Part shown: positions 26,647-35,389 of the stretch, one piece after another
Layout of the letters: the number at the start of each line of letters is the position of its first letter
How positions within the stretch are numbered: position 1 is the first letter of the stretch
Assembly (NCBI GenBank): GCA_023433585.1
Contig: JAEZCL010000008.1
Location: 10,199 to 74,198, forward strand
Source: Pseudomonadota bacterium
GTDB lineage: Bacteria > Pseudomonadota > Alphaproteobacteria > Caulobacterales > Caulobacteraceae
Length of the DNA stretch: 64,000 nucleotides
Reading direction: 5' to 3'
Notes under the pieces: model-generated
What the model was told of the DNA's origin: nothing
Seen by the model: the letters and a program-made list of their open reading frames with translations, nothing else
Databases searched by the model: none
Program-made: the position numbers and the translations under genes

Positions 26647-27414
26647 TCAGCGGCCCTTGAGACGCCTGTCGACCAGGGCGGAATTGTCACGCAGGGCAAG
26701 CGGCGTATTCGCCAGCCGCTCGACATGGCGCCCGGAAGCCCGGTCCAGGTCGTGGCAAAGGTCGATGGCCAGTTTCGCAACGCCCATGGCGTCCTGGGGA
26801 CGACCCGCAAGGCGCTCACAGAAAGCCCGCACCTCCGCTTCAAATTGCTCCGGCGGCCAGACCGCTTGAACAAGGCCCGCGACCCTGGCGGTGTGAGCGT
26901 CCATGCGCTCGCCCGCCATTCCCAGCCATTTGGCCCACCCGACGCCGCAGAGCCGCGTGATGCGACTGGTGCCGCCGCTGCCGGCGATCACGCCGAGATC
27001 CACTTCCGGCAGAGAAAACCAGGCGTTCTCGGACGCGAGCCGGAAGTCGACGGCGCCTGCCAGTTCAACACCAAGGCCAAGGCAGGGGCCGTTGACAGCC
27101 ATGACGACGGGCTTTTCGACGGCTTCGATCTCGTCGAGGAATTGGTGCAGGTTGCGCCGGTAGTCGCGACGGAAGCGCTGCATCGTTCGCGTGTGGCTCG
27201 CCGCCTTCTGATGCTCGACGATGTCGATTCCGGCGGAGAAGAACGGCCCCTCCGCACGGATGAGCAGCACCTTCAGGTCATCCCGTTCCCGCAGATCCTC
27301 GACCGCCGCCCACAGGACATCCCGCATGGCGATCGACATCGCATTCCGCTTGTCCTGACGATCAAGGGTGACGACCGCTATGGCGTCACGATCCTCCCGC
27401 CGCGCATGATCCAT
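26647..27414 (-). CDS. Enoyl-CoA hydratase, 255 aa
   Basis: Crotonase fold with both hydratase glutamates: the first in GLGVELAGAVD and the second in FSLPEVDLGVIAGSGGTSR. It would hydrate a trans-2-enoyl-CoA or a related ester. ATG 27414 (MDHARRED) has a strong GAGGAGGAAAGC site directly upstream, so the six-codon longer start at 27432 is not used. Upstream of and co-oriented with the tandem dehydrogenase, and divergent from the CoA ligase across a 235 bp gap with a TGTATACA palindrome. Confidence 0.9.
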   Translation of the reverse strand: MDHARREDRDAIAVVTLDRQDKRNAMSIAMRDVLWAAVEDLRERDDLKVLLIRAEGPFFSAGIDIVEHQKAASHTRTMQRFRRDYRRNLHQFLDEIEAVEKPVVMAVNGPCLGLGVELAGAVDFRLASENAWFSLPEVDLGVIAGSGGTSRITRLCGVGWAKWLGMAGERMDAHTARVAGLVQAVWPPEQFEAEVRAFCERLAGRPQDAMGVAKLAIDLCHDLDRASGRHVERLANTPLALRDNSALVDRRLKGR

Positions 27415-27552
27415 GCTTTCCTCCTCGCCCATCGGGCCACGCTTTCATTCTACACGCATCGAAATCCCGCGGCCTCATCTCTGAAGGGCCGTTCCGGCCG
27501 GGCGATGACGAACTGACGCAGCCCTGCGTTGACCCCTGTTGATGGGCTGTAA

Positions 27553-27565
27553 TATGTATACAATA
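27553..27565. promoter_or_regulatory. Candidate GntR-type operator TATGTATACAATA
   Basis: The TGTATACA core (27555-27562) is a perfect 8 bp dyad, of the kind bound by FCD-type GntR regulators, in the divergent gap between crotonase and CoA ligase genes. An AT-rich island here also argues against an early ligase start. Confidence 0.45.
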
Positions 27566-27649
27566 CACTCCTACGACACGCGCAACCCTGTTGCGGCGGC
27601 CCAGGCCGCAGGCCATCAGGGCGACGGCGCCCATCACGAGCACAGGCAT

Positions 27650-29200
27650 ATGGCCGCCGAGACCATCTCCGAACTGCTTCATGAACGGCTGACGGATTCA
27701 GCCGACCTCACCGCCATTGTCGATGATGAAGGCGCTCTGACCTATGCGGAATTGGAGCATCGCTCCGCGCAGATCGCCGCCGCCCTGCTCATGCGGGGCG
27801 TGAAGAAGGGCGATGTCGTCGGGATTCTCATGCCCAACAGCGCCAACTGGGCGGCGACGGCCTATGGCGTGATGCGTGTGGGCGCCGTCGCCACCCCGCT
27901 CAGCACATTGCTGCGTCCCAGGGAGTTGCAGCAGCAACTGGCGACCGCCGGCGTCAAGACGCTCATCCTCGCCGAAGGCCACCGGAAGCGCGACTATCGC
28001 ACCGACGTGGCCCAGCTGGACCGCGCCGACCTGCCTTTGCTGACCGACATCATCTGGTGGTCCGAGTTCGATTATTCCGCTTCGCCTGACCGCGAAGCCG
28101 TCGCCCGGGCGGAGGCTGCGGTCACGCCCGGCGACGACATGGCGATCATGTTCACCTCGGGCAGCCAGGGCGCGCCCAAGGGCGTCATTCACACCCACGG
28201 CGGCGCGATCCGTGTGACCCGCGACGCCGCCGGGCCGCGCTGCTTCCGCAAAGGCGAACGGGTCTATCTGCCGATGCCGTTCTTCTGGATGGGCGGATTC
28301 GGGGCGGGCATGCTGGCGGCCATGACGACCGGCGCGGCTCTGGTCACGGAGCACTCCCCGGAACCCTCCCGCACGCTGCGCCTGCTCGCGCGCGAAGGCG
28401 TCACCATCTTCAGGGGCTGGCCCGATCAGGCCCTTCAGATCGCCAGGCACCCGGACTTCACGTCAACCGATCTCTCGAAGCTCCGTTCTGGAAGCCTGGA
28501 GCCCTTGCTTCCGCCGGAACTGCGCAGCGAACCAGGTCGGCGCTCCAAGCTGTTCGGCATGACGGAAAGCTTCGGCCCGATCACCGGCTGGGCGCTGGAC
28601 GAGGACATGCCCGAAAGCGGCTGGGGCAGCTGCGGCAAGGCGCTCGGAGCGGCGCGTCTCCGTATCGTGGATCCGGAGACGCACGCGCCGCTGGCGGCCA
28701 ACCAGGCCGGCAGCCTCCACATATCGAGCCCGAATCTGATGCGCGGGATATGCGGGCGGGACAACAAGGACGTGTTCACGGCCGATGGCTGGTACGACAC
28801 GGGTGATCTCGCCACGATCAACGAGGACGGTTTCCTGTTCTTCGTCGGCAGGCGCGATGACATGTTCAAGGTGAAGGGCGCCACGGTTTACCCGGCCGAG
28901 GTCGAGGAGGCGCTGACCTCCATTCCCGGCGTGGAGCGCGCGATTGCGATCGACATCGAGGTTGACGGCCAGAAGACGGTGGCCGTCGCCGTGTTGCTCG
29001 GCGAGGGCGTCGCCTCCGACATCGACGCCCTCGCCGCCCAGGCGCGCGAACGTCTCAGCGCGTTCAAGCTGCCGACGCGCTGGACCGTCCTTGGCTCGAT
29101 CCGCGACTTGCCGATGCTGGCGAGCGGCAAACTCGACAAGACCGCGTTCCGCGCCCTGGTGGCCGCAGGCCGCACGCCTTGCAAGCTGAAGCCCGGCTGA
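27650..29200 (+). CDS. AMP-forming acyl-CoA ligase, 516 aa
   Basis: ANL-superfamily enzyme that activates a carboxylic acid with ATP and CoA. Motifs: phosphate loop FTSGSQGAPKGV near residue 168, GMTES, GWYDTGDLA, the hinge GRRDDMFKVKG and the C-terminal catalytic lysine in LASGKLDK near residue 491. The frame is open to 27539, but the extra 37 residues are low-complexity and cover an AT-rich promoter-like region, so ATG 27650 is preferred; its ribosome site is weak. A crotonase gene follows 6 bp on. The substrate is unknown. Confidence 0.88.
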   Translation: MAAETISELLHERLTDSADLTAIVDDEGALTYAELEHRSAQIAAALLMRGVKKGDVVGILMPNSANWAATAYGVMRVGAVATPLSTLLRPRELQQQLATAGVKTLILAEGHRKRDYRTDVAQLDRADLPLLTDIIWWSEFDYSASPDREAVARAEAAVTPGDDMAIMFTSGSQGAPKGVIHTHGGAIRVTRDAAGPRCFRKGERVYLPMPFFWMGGFGAGMLAAMTTGAALVTEHSPEPSRTLRLLAREGVTIFRGWPDQALQIARHPDFTSTDLSKLRSGSLEPLLPPELRSEPGRRSKLFGMTESFGPITGWALDEDMPESGWGSCGKALGAARLRIVDPETHAPLAANQAGSLHISSPNLMRGICGRDNKDVFTADGWYDTGDLATINEDGFLFFVGRRDDMFKVKGATVYPAEVEEALTSIPGVERAIAIDIEVDGQKTVAVAVLLGEGVASDIDALAAQARERLSAFKLPTRWTVLGSIRDLPMLASGKLDKTAFRALVAAGRTPCKLKPG

Positions 29201-29206
29201 ACGGAC

Positions 29207-29989
29207 ATGGCCTACGCGCACATCTCGGTCGTCGCGAGCGGACGGGTCATGACCCTGACCATTCAGCGCCCCGAAGTTATGAACGCCCTCCACTCCGAGG
29301 CGTGCGCCGAAATGCATGATGCGTTCGACGCATTCGCCCGAGACCCCGAGCTCTGGGTCGCGGTTGTGACCGGGGCGGGGGATCGGGCGTTCTGCGCCGG
29401 CAACGACCTCAAGGCCCACGCCGCGCGCGGAGGGTATGCGATGCCGCCGTCCGGATTCGGCGGGGTGGTCGGGCGCTTTGACCTGGACAAACCGGTCATC
29501 GCGGCCGTCAACGGCGTGGCTGCGGGCGGCGGTTTTGAAATTGCCCTGGCCTGCGATCTCATCGTGGCGTCGGAGAACGCCGTGTTCGCCTTGCCCGAGC
29601 CGCGCGTGGGCCTGGCCGCACTCGGCGGCGGACTGTTGCGGCTTTCGCGCCAGATTCCGCTCAAGCAGGCCATGGGCATGATCCTGACCGGGGAGGCGAT
29701 CAGCGCCAGGCAGGCCCAGGACTTCGGCCTGGTCAACGAACTCACTCCTCAGGGCGGCGCCTTGCAGGCGGCCTATCGGTGGGCCGACAAGATTCTCGCC
29801 TGCAGCCCGATGGCCGTTCGAGCCTCCAAACAGACGATCCGACGCGCAGGCGAAGAACCCGATCTGGCCGCCGCCATGCATAATCAGAAAAGCTATCCGG
29901 CCGTGGTCGATCTGCGTGCATCCGAGGATGCGCGGGAGGGACCGCGCGCCTTCGCCGAGAAACGTCCGCCGCTCTGGCGCAACAGATAG
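29207..29989 (+). CDS. Enoyl-CoA hydratase, 260 aa
   Basis: Crotonase fold with RAFCAGNDLKAH (oxyanion hole), the first Glu in GGGFEIALACD and the second in FALPEPRVGLAALGGG, the set expected for a hydratase, although the P-G-A-G-G loop is altered to AALGGG, as in carnitinyl-CoA dehydratase (CaiD) and similar members. It starts 6 bp after the CoA ligase stop and should be co-transcribed. The C-terminal tail EGPRAFAEKRPPLW is typical of the family. Confidence 0.9.
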   Translation: MAYAHISVVASGRVMTLTIQRPEVMNALHSEACAEMHDAFDAFARDPELWVAVVTGAGDRAFCAGNDLKAHAARGGYAMPPSGFGGVVGRFDLDKPVIAAVNGVAAGGGFEIALACDLIVASENAVFALPEPRVGLAALGGGLLRLSRQIPLKQAMGMILTGEAISARQAQDFGLVNELTPQGGALQAAYRWADKILACSPMAVRASKQTIRRAGEEPDLAAAMHNQKSYPAVVDLRASEDAREGPRAFAEKRPPLWRNR

Positions 29990-30072
29990 CGACGGCTTCG
30001 CATATCTATCGATATTTCCTCCCGCGAGGGAAAGCCTTTCGTAATTCGCACACACGATGCGACGGTATTATT

Positions 30073-30086
30073 TTTATCTAGATAAA
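30073..30086. promoter_or_regulatory. 14 bp perfect palindrome TTTATCTAGATAAA
   Basis: It lies in the 271 bp non-coding gap before the TonB receptor, 187 bp upstream of its start. A possible regulator site; the CTAGATAA half resembles the shared motif at 22491 and 26597. Nothing else coding was seen in the gap. Confidence 0.45.
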
Positions 30087-30197
30087 TCAGCTTGATATAG
30101 AGGGCGTCCTGCCTCTCGGACTGTTTCGCCAGCCTACCGATGTGCATCCTTGTCGCAACAGCCCCTGCGACATCGGGACCATTGTTGAACTATTTGG

Positions 30198-30225
30198 TTG
30201 ACATTGAGGGCGCCGCTCGTAGCTT
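30198..30225 (+). promoter_or_regulatory. Candidate promoter of the TonB receptor
   Basis: TTGACA (30198-30203), 16 bp spacer, TAGCTT (30220-30225). The predicted transcript start is about 30 bp upstream of the GGAGGAGG ribosome site. Confidence 0.45.
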
Positions 30226-30260
30226 TTCCTTCAACTAATATAAAAGCGGAGGAGGTACCC

Positions 30261-32399
30261 ATGAATCGGAAAATGCAGTTGGGGCTCGGCACAAGCAGCC
30301 TCGCCCTGGGGGTCGTGGCGGCGTTCGCCGGCGTGGCGGTTGCTCAGGAGGCCGCCGTCCCTGCGGCCGCCGAGTCTCAAGCCACCGAGGTCGAACAGAT
30401 TATTGTCACCGGCGTTCAGCGCCGCGAACAGGCCGTCGTGGACGTCCCGATCGCCATGACCTCTGTCTCGGCCGAAACGATCGCCAACGCCGGTCTGACG
30501 AACCTGACGGAAATGTCCGCGCTTTCGCCCGGCCTCGTCGTCTCGCGCAGCACGGGCTTTGTTCGCCCCGTTATCCGTGGCGTCGGATCGCAGGTCACCT
30601 CGCTTGGCGCGGACGCCAACGTGTCCGTCTATCTGGACGGCGTGTATCGTCCCAACCAGCTGAGCAATCAGTTTTCGCTCGTGGATATCGAGCGTGTCGA
30701 AGTGCTCAAGGGACCGCAAGGCACCCTGTTCGGGCGCAATGCGACCGGCGGCGCCATTGTGGTCACGACACGGCGTCCGTCGCTCTACGAGGCTTCGGGC
30801 TCCCTGTCGCTGTCCTACGGAAGCTTCAACGAGCGTGATCTGCGCGGTTTCTACACCGCGCCGATTTCCGACACCGTGGGCATCAGCGTCAGCTTCGCGA
30901 ACATCGAGGATGACGGATACGTCTACGACGTCGCCCAGGATGAATGGCTCGCCGATAACCATGAAACGCTGGGCCGTGTGCGGCTGTTGTTCCAGCCTAA
31001 CGACCGGTTCAGCGCGATCGCGTCGGTTTACGGCATGAGGATGAGCAACAACAGCGGCAGCGCCTACGACATTCTTGACGGGAACACGAGCAACCCGGCC
31101 GCGCCGCACTATCCCGATCCCTATGAGATCGCCCAGAGCTTCATCCCGGTCTTCGAGATGGAGAGCTGGGGCGCCGACCTGCAACTGCAGTATGATTTTG
31201 ACGGAGTCATCTTCAAGTCCGTGACGAGCTATGCGGATGCGGCGGCCGATTTCGCCTCGGATCTCGACGGCACCACGGCGGCGGTGTCCGGCACCGCGTT
31301 CCGCACCGTGCAACGCACCCTCAGCCAGGAGTTCAGCGTGGCGTCCGACGGACCGGACAGACTCCAGTGGGTCGCCGGCGCCTTCCTCTATCGTGACAGG
31401 GGCCAGGAACCCTATCTGCTGTCGACCACTGGGGCGCACGTCCTGGAAGCGACGATCGACACGGACGCATGGGCCTTGTTCGGCGAAGTCGAATACGAGG
31501 TGATGGACAACCTCTTCGTCCTGGCGGGCGTCCGCTACAGCGAAGAGACCCGTGATTTCTGGCAACTGCGCACCGGCGGCGTGGTCAATGCCGGCGAAAC
31601 GAGCTGGAGTGCGACCACGCCGCGCCTGTCGGTTCGCTATGCGTTGAACGATCACTCCAACATCTATGCGACCTACAGCGCAGGGTTCAAAAGCGGCACC
31701 TACAATGTGACGGCCAACAGCAGCACGCCGATCAACCCGGAAAACATCGACGCCTACGAGATCGGCTACAAATACGCTTCGCGCGGCGCCTCTTTCAGCC
31801 TGTCGGGTTTCCTCTACAAGTATGAAGACCTGCAGGTTCAGGCCATCGACCCCGGCTCGAACCTGTTGGCGACCACCAACGCCGGCGTCGTGGAGAGCTA
31901 CGGCCTGGACGCCGAGCTGACCATGCCGATCGGCCAGCACTGGACGCTGCGGGGCGGCGCCTCCTATCTGCACGCCGAATACGACAGCTTCCCCAACGCT
32001 CAGGGGTTCCTGCCGCTTCCCGGCGGCAACGGCAACTTCAGCGTCGCGCCCTATGACGCGACAGGCAACACGGTCGAGTTCTCGCCCGAGTTCACAGCCC
32101 ACTTCGGCGTGAACTATGTGCGGCCGATCGGCGAGGGGGAAATCTCGGCTTCGTTGAGCGCGTCCTATACGAGCGAATTCTACTACGAAGTCACCAATCG
32201 CCTGAGCTCGCCCGCCCACACGCTGGTCAACGGCAGCCTTACCTGGCGCCCCAACGCCGGGGGCCTTGCGGTCACCTTGTGGGGAAACAACCTGACCGAC
32301 GAAGTGCGCACGCAATGGATGGCGACTTCGGCGCTCGGCGACCGCGTCGCCTACGGGCGTCCGCGCACGGTGGGCGTCCGTCTGAGCTACGACTTCTAG
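30261..32399 (+). CDS. TonB-dependent outer-membrane receptor, 712 aa
   Basis: Residues 1-29 are a signal peptide (MNRKMQLGLG ... FAGVAVAQ). The mature N-terminus carries the IIVTG TonB box, followed by the plug domain (DVPIAMTSVSAETI; VYLDGVYRP; VEVLKGPQGTLFGRNATGGAI) and a 22-strand-type barrel ending in YDF. This sequence style is that of the broad receptors of sphingomonads and Caulobacterales that import hydrophobic or aromatic compounds, not only siderophores. The GGAGGAGGTACCC site fixes ATG 30261. Lying inside the acyl-CoA island, it probably imports the pathway substrate. Stop codon TAG comes from repeat copy D1; a strong terminator follows. Confidence 0.93.
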   Translation: MNRKMQLGLGTSSLALGVVAAFAGVAVAQEAAVPAAAESQATEVEQIIVTGVQRREQAVVDVPIAMTSVSAETIANAGLTNLTEMSALSPGLVVSRSTGFVRPVIRGVGSQVTSLGADANVSVYLDGVYRPNQLSNQFSLVDIERVEVLKGPQGTLFGRNATGGAIVVTTRRPSLYEASGSLSLSYGSFNERDLRGFYTAPISDTVGISVSFANIEDDGYVYDVAQDEWLADNHETLGRVRLLFQPNDRFSAIASVYGMRMSNNSGSAYDILDGNTSNPAAPHYPDPYEIAQSFIPVFEMESWGADLQLQYDFDGVIFKSVTSYADAAADFASDLDGTTAAVSGTAFRTVQRTLSQEFSVASDGPDRLQWVAGAFLYRDRGQEPYLLSTTGAHVLEATIDTDAWALFGEVEYEVMDNLFVLAGVRYSEETRDFWQLRTGGVVNAGETSWSATTPRLSVRYALNDHSNIYATYSAGFKSGTYNVTANSSTPINPENIDAYEIGYKYASRGASFSLSGFLYKYEDLQVQAIDPGSNLLATTNAGVVESYGLDAELTMPIGQHWTLRGGASYLHAEYDSFPNAQGFLPLPGGNGNFSVAPYDATGNTVEFSPEFTAHFGVNYVRPIGEGEISASLSASYTSEFYYEVTNRLSSPAHTLVNGSLTWRPNAGGLAVTLWGNNLTDEVRTQWMATSALGDRVAYGRPRTVGVRLSYDF

Positions 32400-32440
32400 A
32401 GCGAAATCGGTTCAGGCGGACGCAGTCCGCCTGACCCGAG
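32396..32440. repeat. Nested palindromic repeat, copy D1
   Basis: CTAG at 32396-32399 includes the receptor stop. Arms GGTTCAGGCGGAC / GTCCGCCTGACCC around GCA are nearly identical to copy B, with a single mismatch in the stem. Confidence 0.85.
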
Positions 32441-32461
32441 ACTTCGCTCCGCGTGGTAACC

Positions 32462-32512
32462 GGACCATTTTCTGGATGCAGGTCGGTTCGACCTGAAGAG
32501 AAAATGGTCCAG
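32462..32512. repeat. Nested palindromic repeat, copy D2
   Basis: GGACCATTTTCTGG ... CCAGAAAATGGTCC-like outer dyad (here GAGAAAATGGTCC), inner arms CAGGTCG / CGACCTG. It resembles copy A read from the other strand and lies 21 bp after D1. Confidence 0.82.
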
Positions 32513-32534
32513 GGTCTCTCCCTCTGAACTCTCC

Positions 32535-32568
32535 AGCCCGGCGCAGCCTGTGTTGCGCCGGGCTTTTT
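32535..32568 (+). terminator. Rho-independent terminator after the TonB receptor
   Basis: Perfect 11 bp stem AGCCCGGCGCA / TGCGCCGGGCT with an 8-base loop, followed by a T5 run at 32564-32568. Confidence 0.85.
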
Positions 32569-32588
32569 GTTGCGCCGGGCATCTCCGC

Positions 32589-33536
32589 CTATCGTGTGCG
32601 CGCCATCGCCGCATCGAGGCAGTGCATCTGGATGGAGATCATGCGCGCCTGTTCCTCGCGTGGCGTCAGGAAGGGGTGCGGATCTCCGGGGGCGCGGCGC
32701 TCCAATGAGCGCAGCTTGATCAGCGTGTCGTCAAAAAGCGGGTGATTGCTTATCATGCCGTCCACCCCCGCCGCCGAAGCGATGTCGGCGAAGCGGCGCA
32801 GCGACAATCGATAGGCTTGCATGGATTCGGCATCCCGCGGAAACGCCGTGCCGCCGAACAGCGCCAGTGTGTATGTCTCCTGTCCCTCGCGCACCGGAAT
32901 CAGCGCCGAGATCGTTCCGGGCGAGTGCCCGGGCGTATGGTGAAGCTCGATTGCCGTCTCGCCGAGCGTGAGGGTCAGCGTCTCGCCGACGGAGATGTCC
33001 CGGTGCGGCGGTTCGGCGACAGCCGCCTCGGCCGTCGCCCAATCCGCCTCCCCCATCACCACGCGCGCGTCATACCGATCCTGGAAATAGCGCGCCCCGC
33101 CCACATGGTCGAAATGGCCGTGTGTGACGATGACATAACGCACGGCGTCGGGCACGAGACCGACGGATCGCAGGCCGGGAACGATCACGGATCGCGCCTC
33201 ATCCGCGCTGCCCAACGCATCGATGAGCACGACACCTTCGCGTGTCTGCAGCGCCCAGGCGGAAACCACTCCGCCGCCTACAAAATACAGGTTGTCGAAG
33301 ACCTGCGCCGCCTCGACGATCCGGGGCAGGGCGCGCGCCGCAACCCGTCCCTCGTCCAGGGGCCGGCACAGCCAACCGACGCCGAGCGGCCGCTCGCCCA
33401 TGAGCCGCTCGGCCGCGGCGAGATGGCGGCGCGCCTCCCGATCGCTGCGCCCCGCGTCCTCCAGGGATGACGCGCAGGCCCCGACCGTGCTCAGCGCGCC
33501 GATGCAGCCAATGATGTTCCATCCGCATCGCATCAT
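32589..33536 (-). CDS. Lipoprotein metallo-beta-lactamase-fold hydrolase (B3-like), 315 aa
   Basis: A type II signal with a lipobox ending GAC at about residue 21 (LSTVGAC) would anchor it in the envelope. The zinc-binding set is complete: THGHFDHVGG, HHTPGHSPG and the late SNHPLF. This pattern is that of subclass B3-like MBL proteins, many of which are not beta-lactamases; lactone, ester or thioester hydrolysis are alternatives. ATG 33536 (followed by a second ATG) has GGGGGAG upstream. It follows the MFS gene by 40 bp and is probably co-transcribed, so it may process a substrate or export product in the periplasm. Confidence 0.85.
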   Translation of the reverse strand: MMRCGWNIIGCIGALSTVGACASSLEDAGRSDREARRHLAAAERLMGERPLGVGWLCRPLDEGRVAARALPRIVEAAQVFDNLYFVGGGVVSAWALQTREGVVLIDALGSADEARSVIVPGLRSVGLVPDAVRYVIVTHGHFDHVGGARYFQDRYDARVVMGEADWATAEAAVAEPPHRDISVGETLTLTLGETAIELHHTPGHSPGTISALIPVREGQETYTLALFGGTAFPRDAESMQAYRLSLRRFADIASAAGVDGMISNHPLFDDTLIKLRSLERRAPGDPHPFLTPREEQARMISIQMHCLDAAMARTR

Positions 33537-33576
33537 GCCGCTACCGCTCCCCCGAACGGCGCGAAACGCCGCCGGA

Positions 33577-34983
33577 TCAAGTCGCCCGCGCTCGCGCCGC
33601 CTCCTCGTCCACGAGCGCTTGCATCGCGTCGAGCGGCGCCTTGAGCTCGCGCAGCACCAGACGCAGACAGACGGTCGCGATGAGCACGGAGGAGATCAGC
33701 ATGCAAGCCAGCGACAGGCCGAGCTTTTGAGGATCCCGGAAGACATAGTCCGTCATGGCGCCGATGAGCGTCGGCCCCACACCCATCGACACGACGGCGA
33801 CCAGAAACAGGAAGAACGCCGAGAGCCGGCCGCGGATTTCGTTGGGCGAGATCATCTGGACCGTCGCCGAGACGTACAGCATGAACGGCAGGACCAGCAC
33901 TTGGGTGATCCCGTAGAGCACCAGGAAAAGCCAGGCGTTGGAGACAAGGAAGGTTGCGGCGATCACCGGCATGAACCCGATCAGGAGCCAAGTATAGAAG
34001 CGCATGTGAGCGTCACGCACGCCCCGCCTGTAGAGCCAGTCGATAATCACGCCCTTGACGATGACGCTGGCCGCGCCGCAAGCGCTCACCAGGGCGAGAA
34101 TCGGCCCGTACTGCACCGGCGTCCAGCCGAAAGCGCGGGTCATGTGCGAAGGCGTCCACATCATCAGTGCGCCCGTGGCGATTCCAAGCATGCCGAAGGC
34201 GATCACCATGTAGGTGATGAGACGCGGATAGCGCTTCAGGAACGAAATCAGGGTCACGGATTCGGCATGGCCGCCAGCCTGGCTAGCCGCCACGCGCCCC
34301 TTGCGCTGAGGCTCCTTGAACGCAAAGACCATGAAGGAAGCCAGAATTCCAAAGGCGCCAAGCGTGAGAAACACGATTCTCCAGGGCGTGGTTTCGGCCA
34401 GCATCCCAATGTTCAGCGCCCCAGAAGCCTGCCCTCTGGTCAGCGCCTCGATCAGCACGGCCCCGGCGCTGAAGGCGATAGCCTCTCCCAGCTTCGGCCC
34501 CATCGCATAGAAGGACAGGGCGGTCGTCAGACGCTCCCTCGGAAATTTGTCCGTTATCATGGAGTAGGCGGAGGGCGTGAGCGACGCCTCGCCCGCTCCG
34601 ACAAGCGCGCGCGCCGCGAACAGCACCAGGAATGATCCCGCGAAGCCGCAGGTCAGCGTGGCGATGGACCAGAACACGCTGCCGACGAAAATGACCGTCC
34701 GCCGTGGAAACCGATCCGCAGCCCAGCCGAACGGAAAGCCCGCGATCGAATAGAAAAGCGCGAAGGCCGGACCGAGGATGAGGCTCATCTGGAAGTCGCC
34801 CAGACCCAGTTCGGCCTTGATGGGATCGACCAGCATCGCAATGATGAACCGGTCCACCATGGACATGACGTAGAACGCCAGGAGGATGAACAGCATCCAC
34901 CATGCCGCCGCCGGGGCTTTGGGAGGCGCCGCATCCGCGCCGGCGGCGCCGATCGCGGGCGCCTTGCGAATTCCGAAGATCAT
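33577..34983 (-). CDS. MFS transporter, 468 aa
   Basis: Twelve hydrophobic segments and the MFS signature GFPFGWAADRFPRRTV between helices 2 and 3 (about residues 83-98), with a second RKG-like loop in the centre. Sequence style is the Spinster-like / organic-acid branch of the major facilitator family, inner membrane. Residues 1-26 form an Ala/Pro-rich cytosolic tail. First gene of a two-gene operon with the MBL lipoprotein, divergent from the hydroxyacid oxidase across a 406 bp gap. Probable role: uptake of a carboxylic acid used by the surrounding CoA pathway, by context only. Confidence 0.9.
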   Translation of the reverse strand: MIFGIRKAPAIGAAGADAAPPKAPAAAWWMLFILLAFYVMSMVDRFIIAMLVDPIKAELGLGDFQMSLILGPAFALFYSIAGFPFGWAADRFPRRTVIFVGSVFWSIATLTCGFAGSFLVLFAARALVGAGEASLTPSAYSMITDKFPRERLTTALSFYAMGPKLGEAIAFSAGAVLIEALTRGQASGALNIGMLAETTPWRIVFLTLGAFGILASFMVFAFKEPQRKGRVAASQAGGHAESVTLISFLKRYPRLITYMVIAFGMLGIATGALMMWTPSHMTRAFGWTPVQYGPILALVSACGAASVIVKGVIIDWLYRRGVRDAHMRFYTWLLIGFMPVIAATFLVSNAWLFLVLYGITQVLVLPFMLYVSATVQMISPNEIRGRLSAFFLFLVAVVSMGVGPTLIGAMTDYVFRDPQKLGLSLACMLISSVLIATVCLRLVLRELKAPLDAMQALVDEEAARARAT

Positions 34984-35389
34984 GCGGTTGCGGACTCCCG
35001 ATCCAGTTTATGGACAAGCGCTTCTGGCGGAACTTGCGGGCGCGCCCGTATGAAAAGGCGCGGGCGTGGATTTCGCAGGGGTGCGGACACTGCGCCGGAG
35101 CGTCGTCGCGGGGTTCCGCGCGGCGGAGGCCCGGACTGATGACCTCATACCCCTCCCCGAAGCCTGTCCCATTATTTAGTCATTTGAGCCGGCGGCCCCG
35201 ACCGTATTGATATTTTCTCCCTGCGGCGCCCACGTCATTGCCCCTTTATATCCATGGAATTCATGGGGTCTCTTAAGCGCCTGGCCAGCTCTGGGTGACA
35301 TGCCTGCCATATAAAACCGCAACAACGCGATTGGCAATCATCTATCTTTTTGGGAAGCTTCAAGACCGTTGAGTGGAGGATCCGCCGTC
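34984..35389. other. Divergent intergenic region, 406 bp, with shared motif copy 3
   Basis: No gene was recognised. It contains at 35169-35185 the minus-strand sequence AAATGACTAAATAATGG, which matches the AT-rich motif copies at 22491 and 26597, about 190 bp upstream of the MFS start. CCATG-GAATT-CATGG at 35252-35266 is a further small dyad. Promoters for MFS (minus) and hydroxyacid oxidase (plus) should lie here. Confidence 0.5.

Noticed and set aside
28463..30055. A 530-codon minus-strand frame
   Set aside because: It is antisense to the CoA ligase and crotonase genes, which carry full family motifs.
30231..32315. A 694-codon open frame on the minus strand
   Set aside because: It is antisense to the TonB receptor, has no recognisable motif, and shows the composition of a shadow frame.
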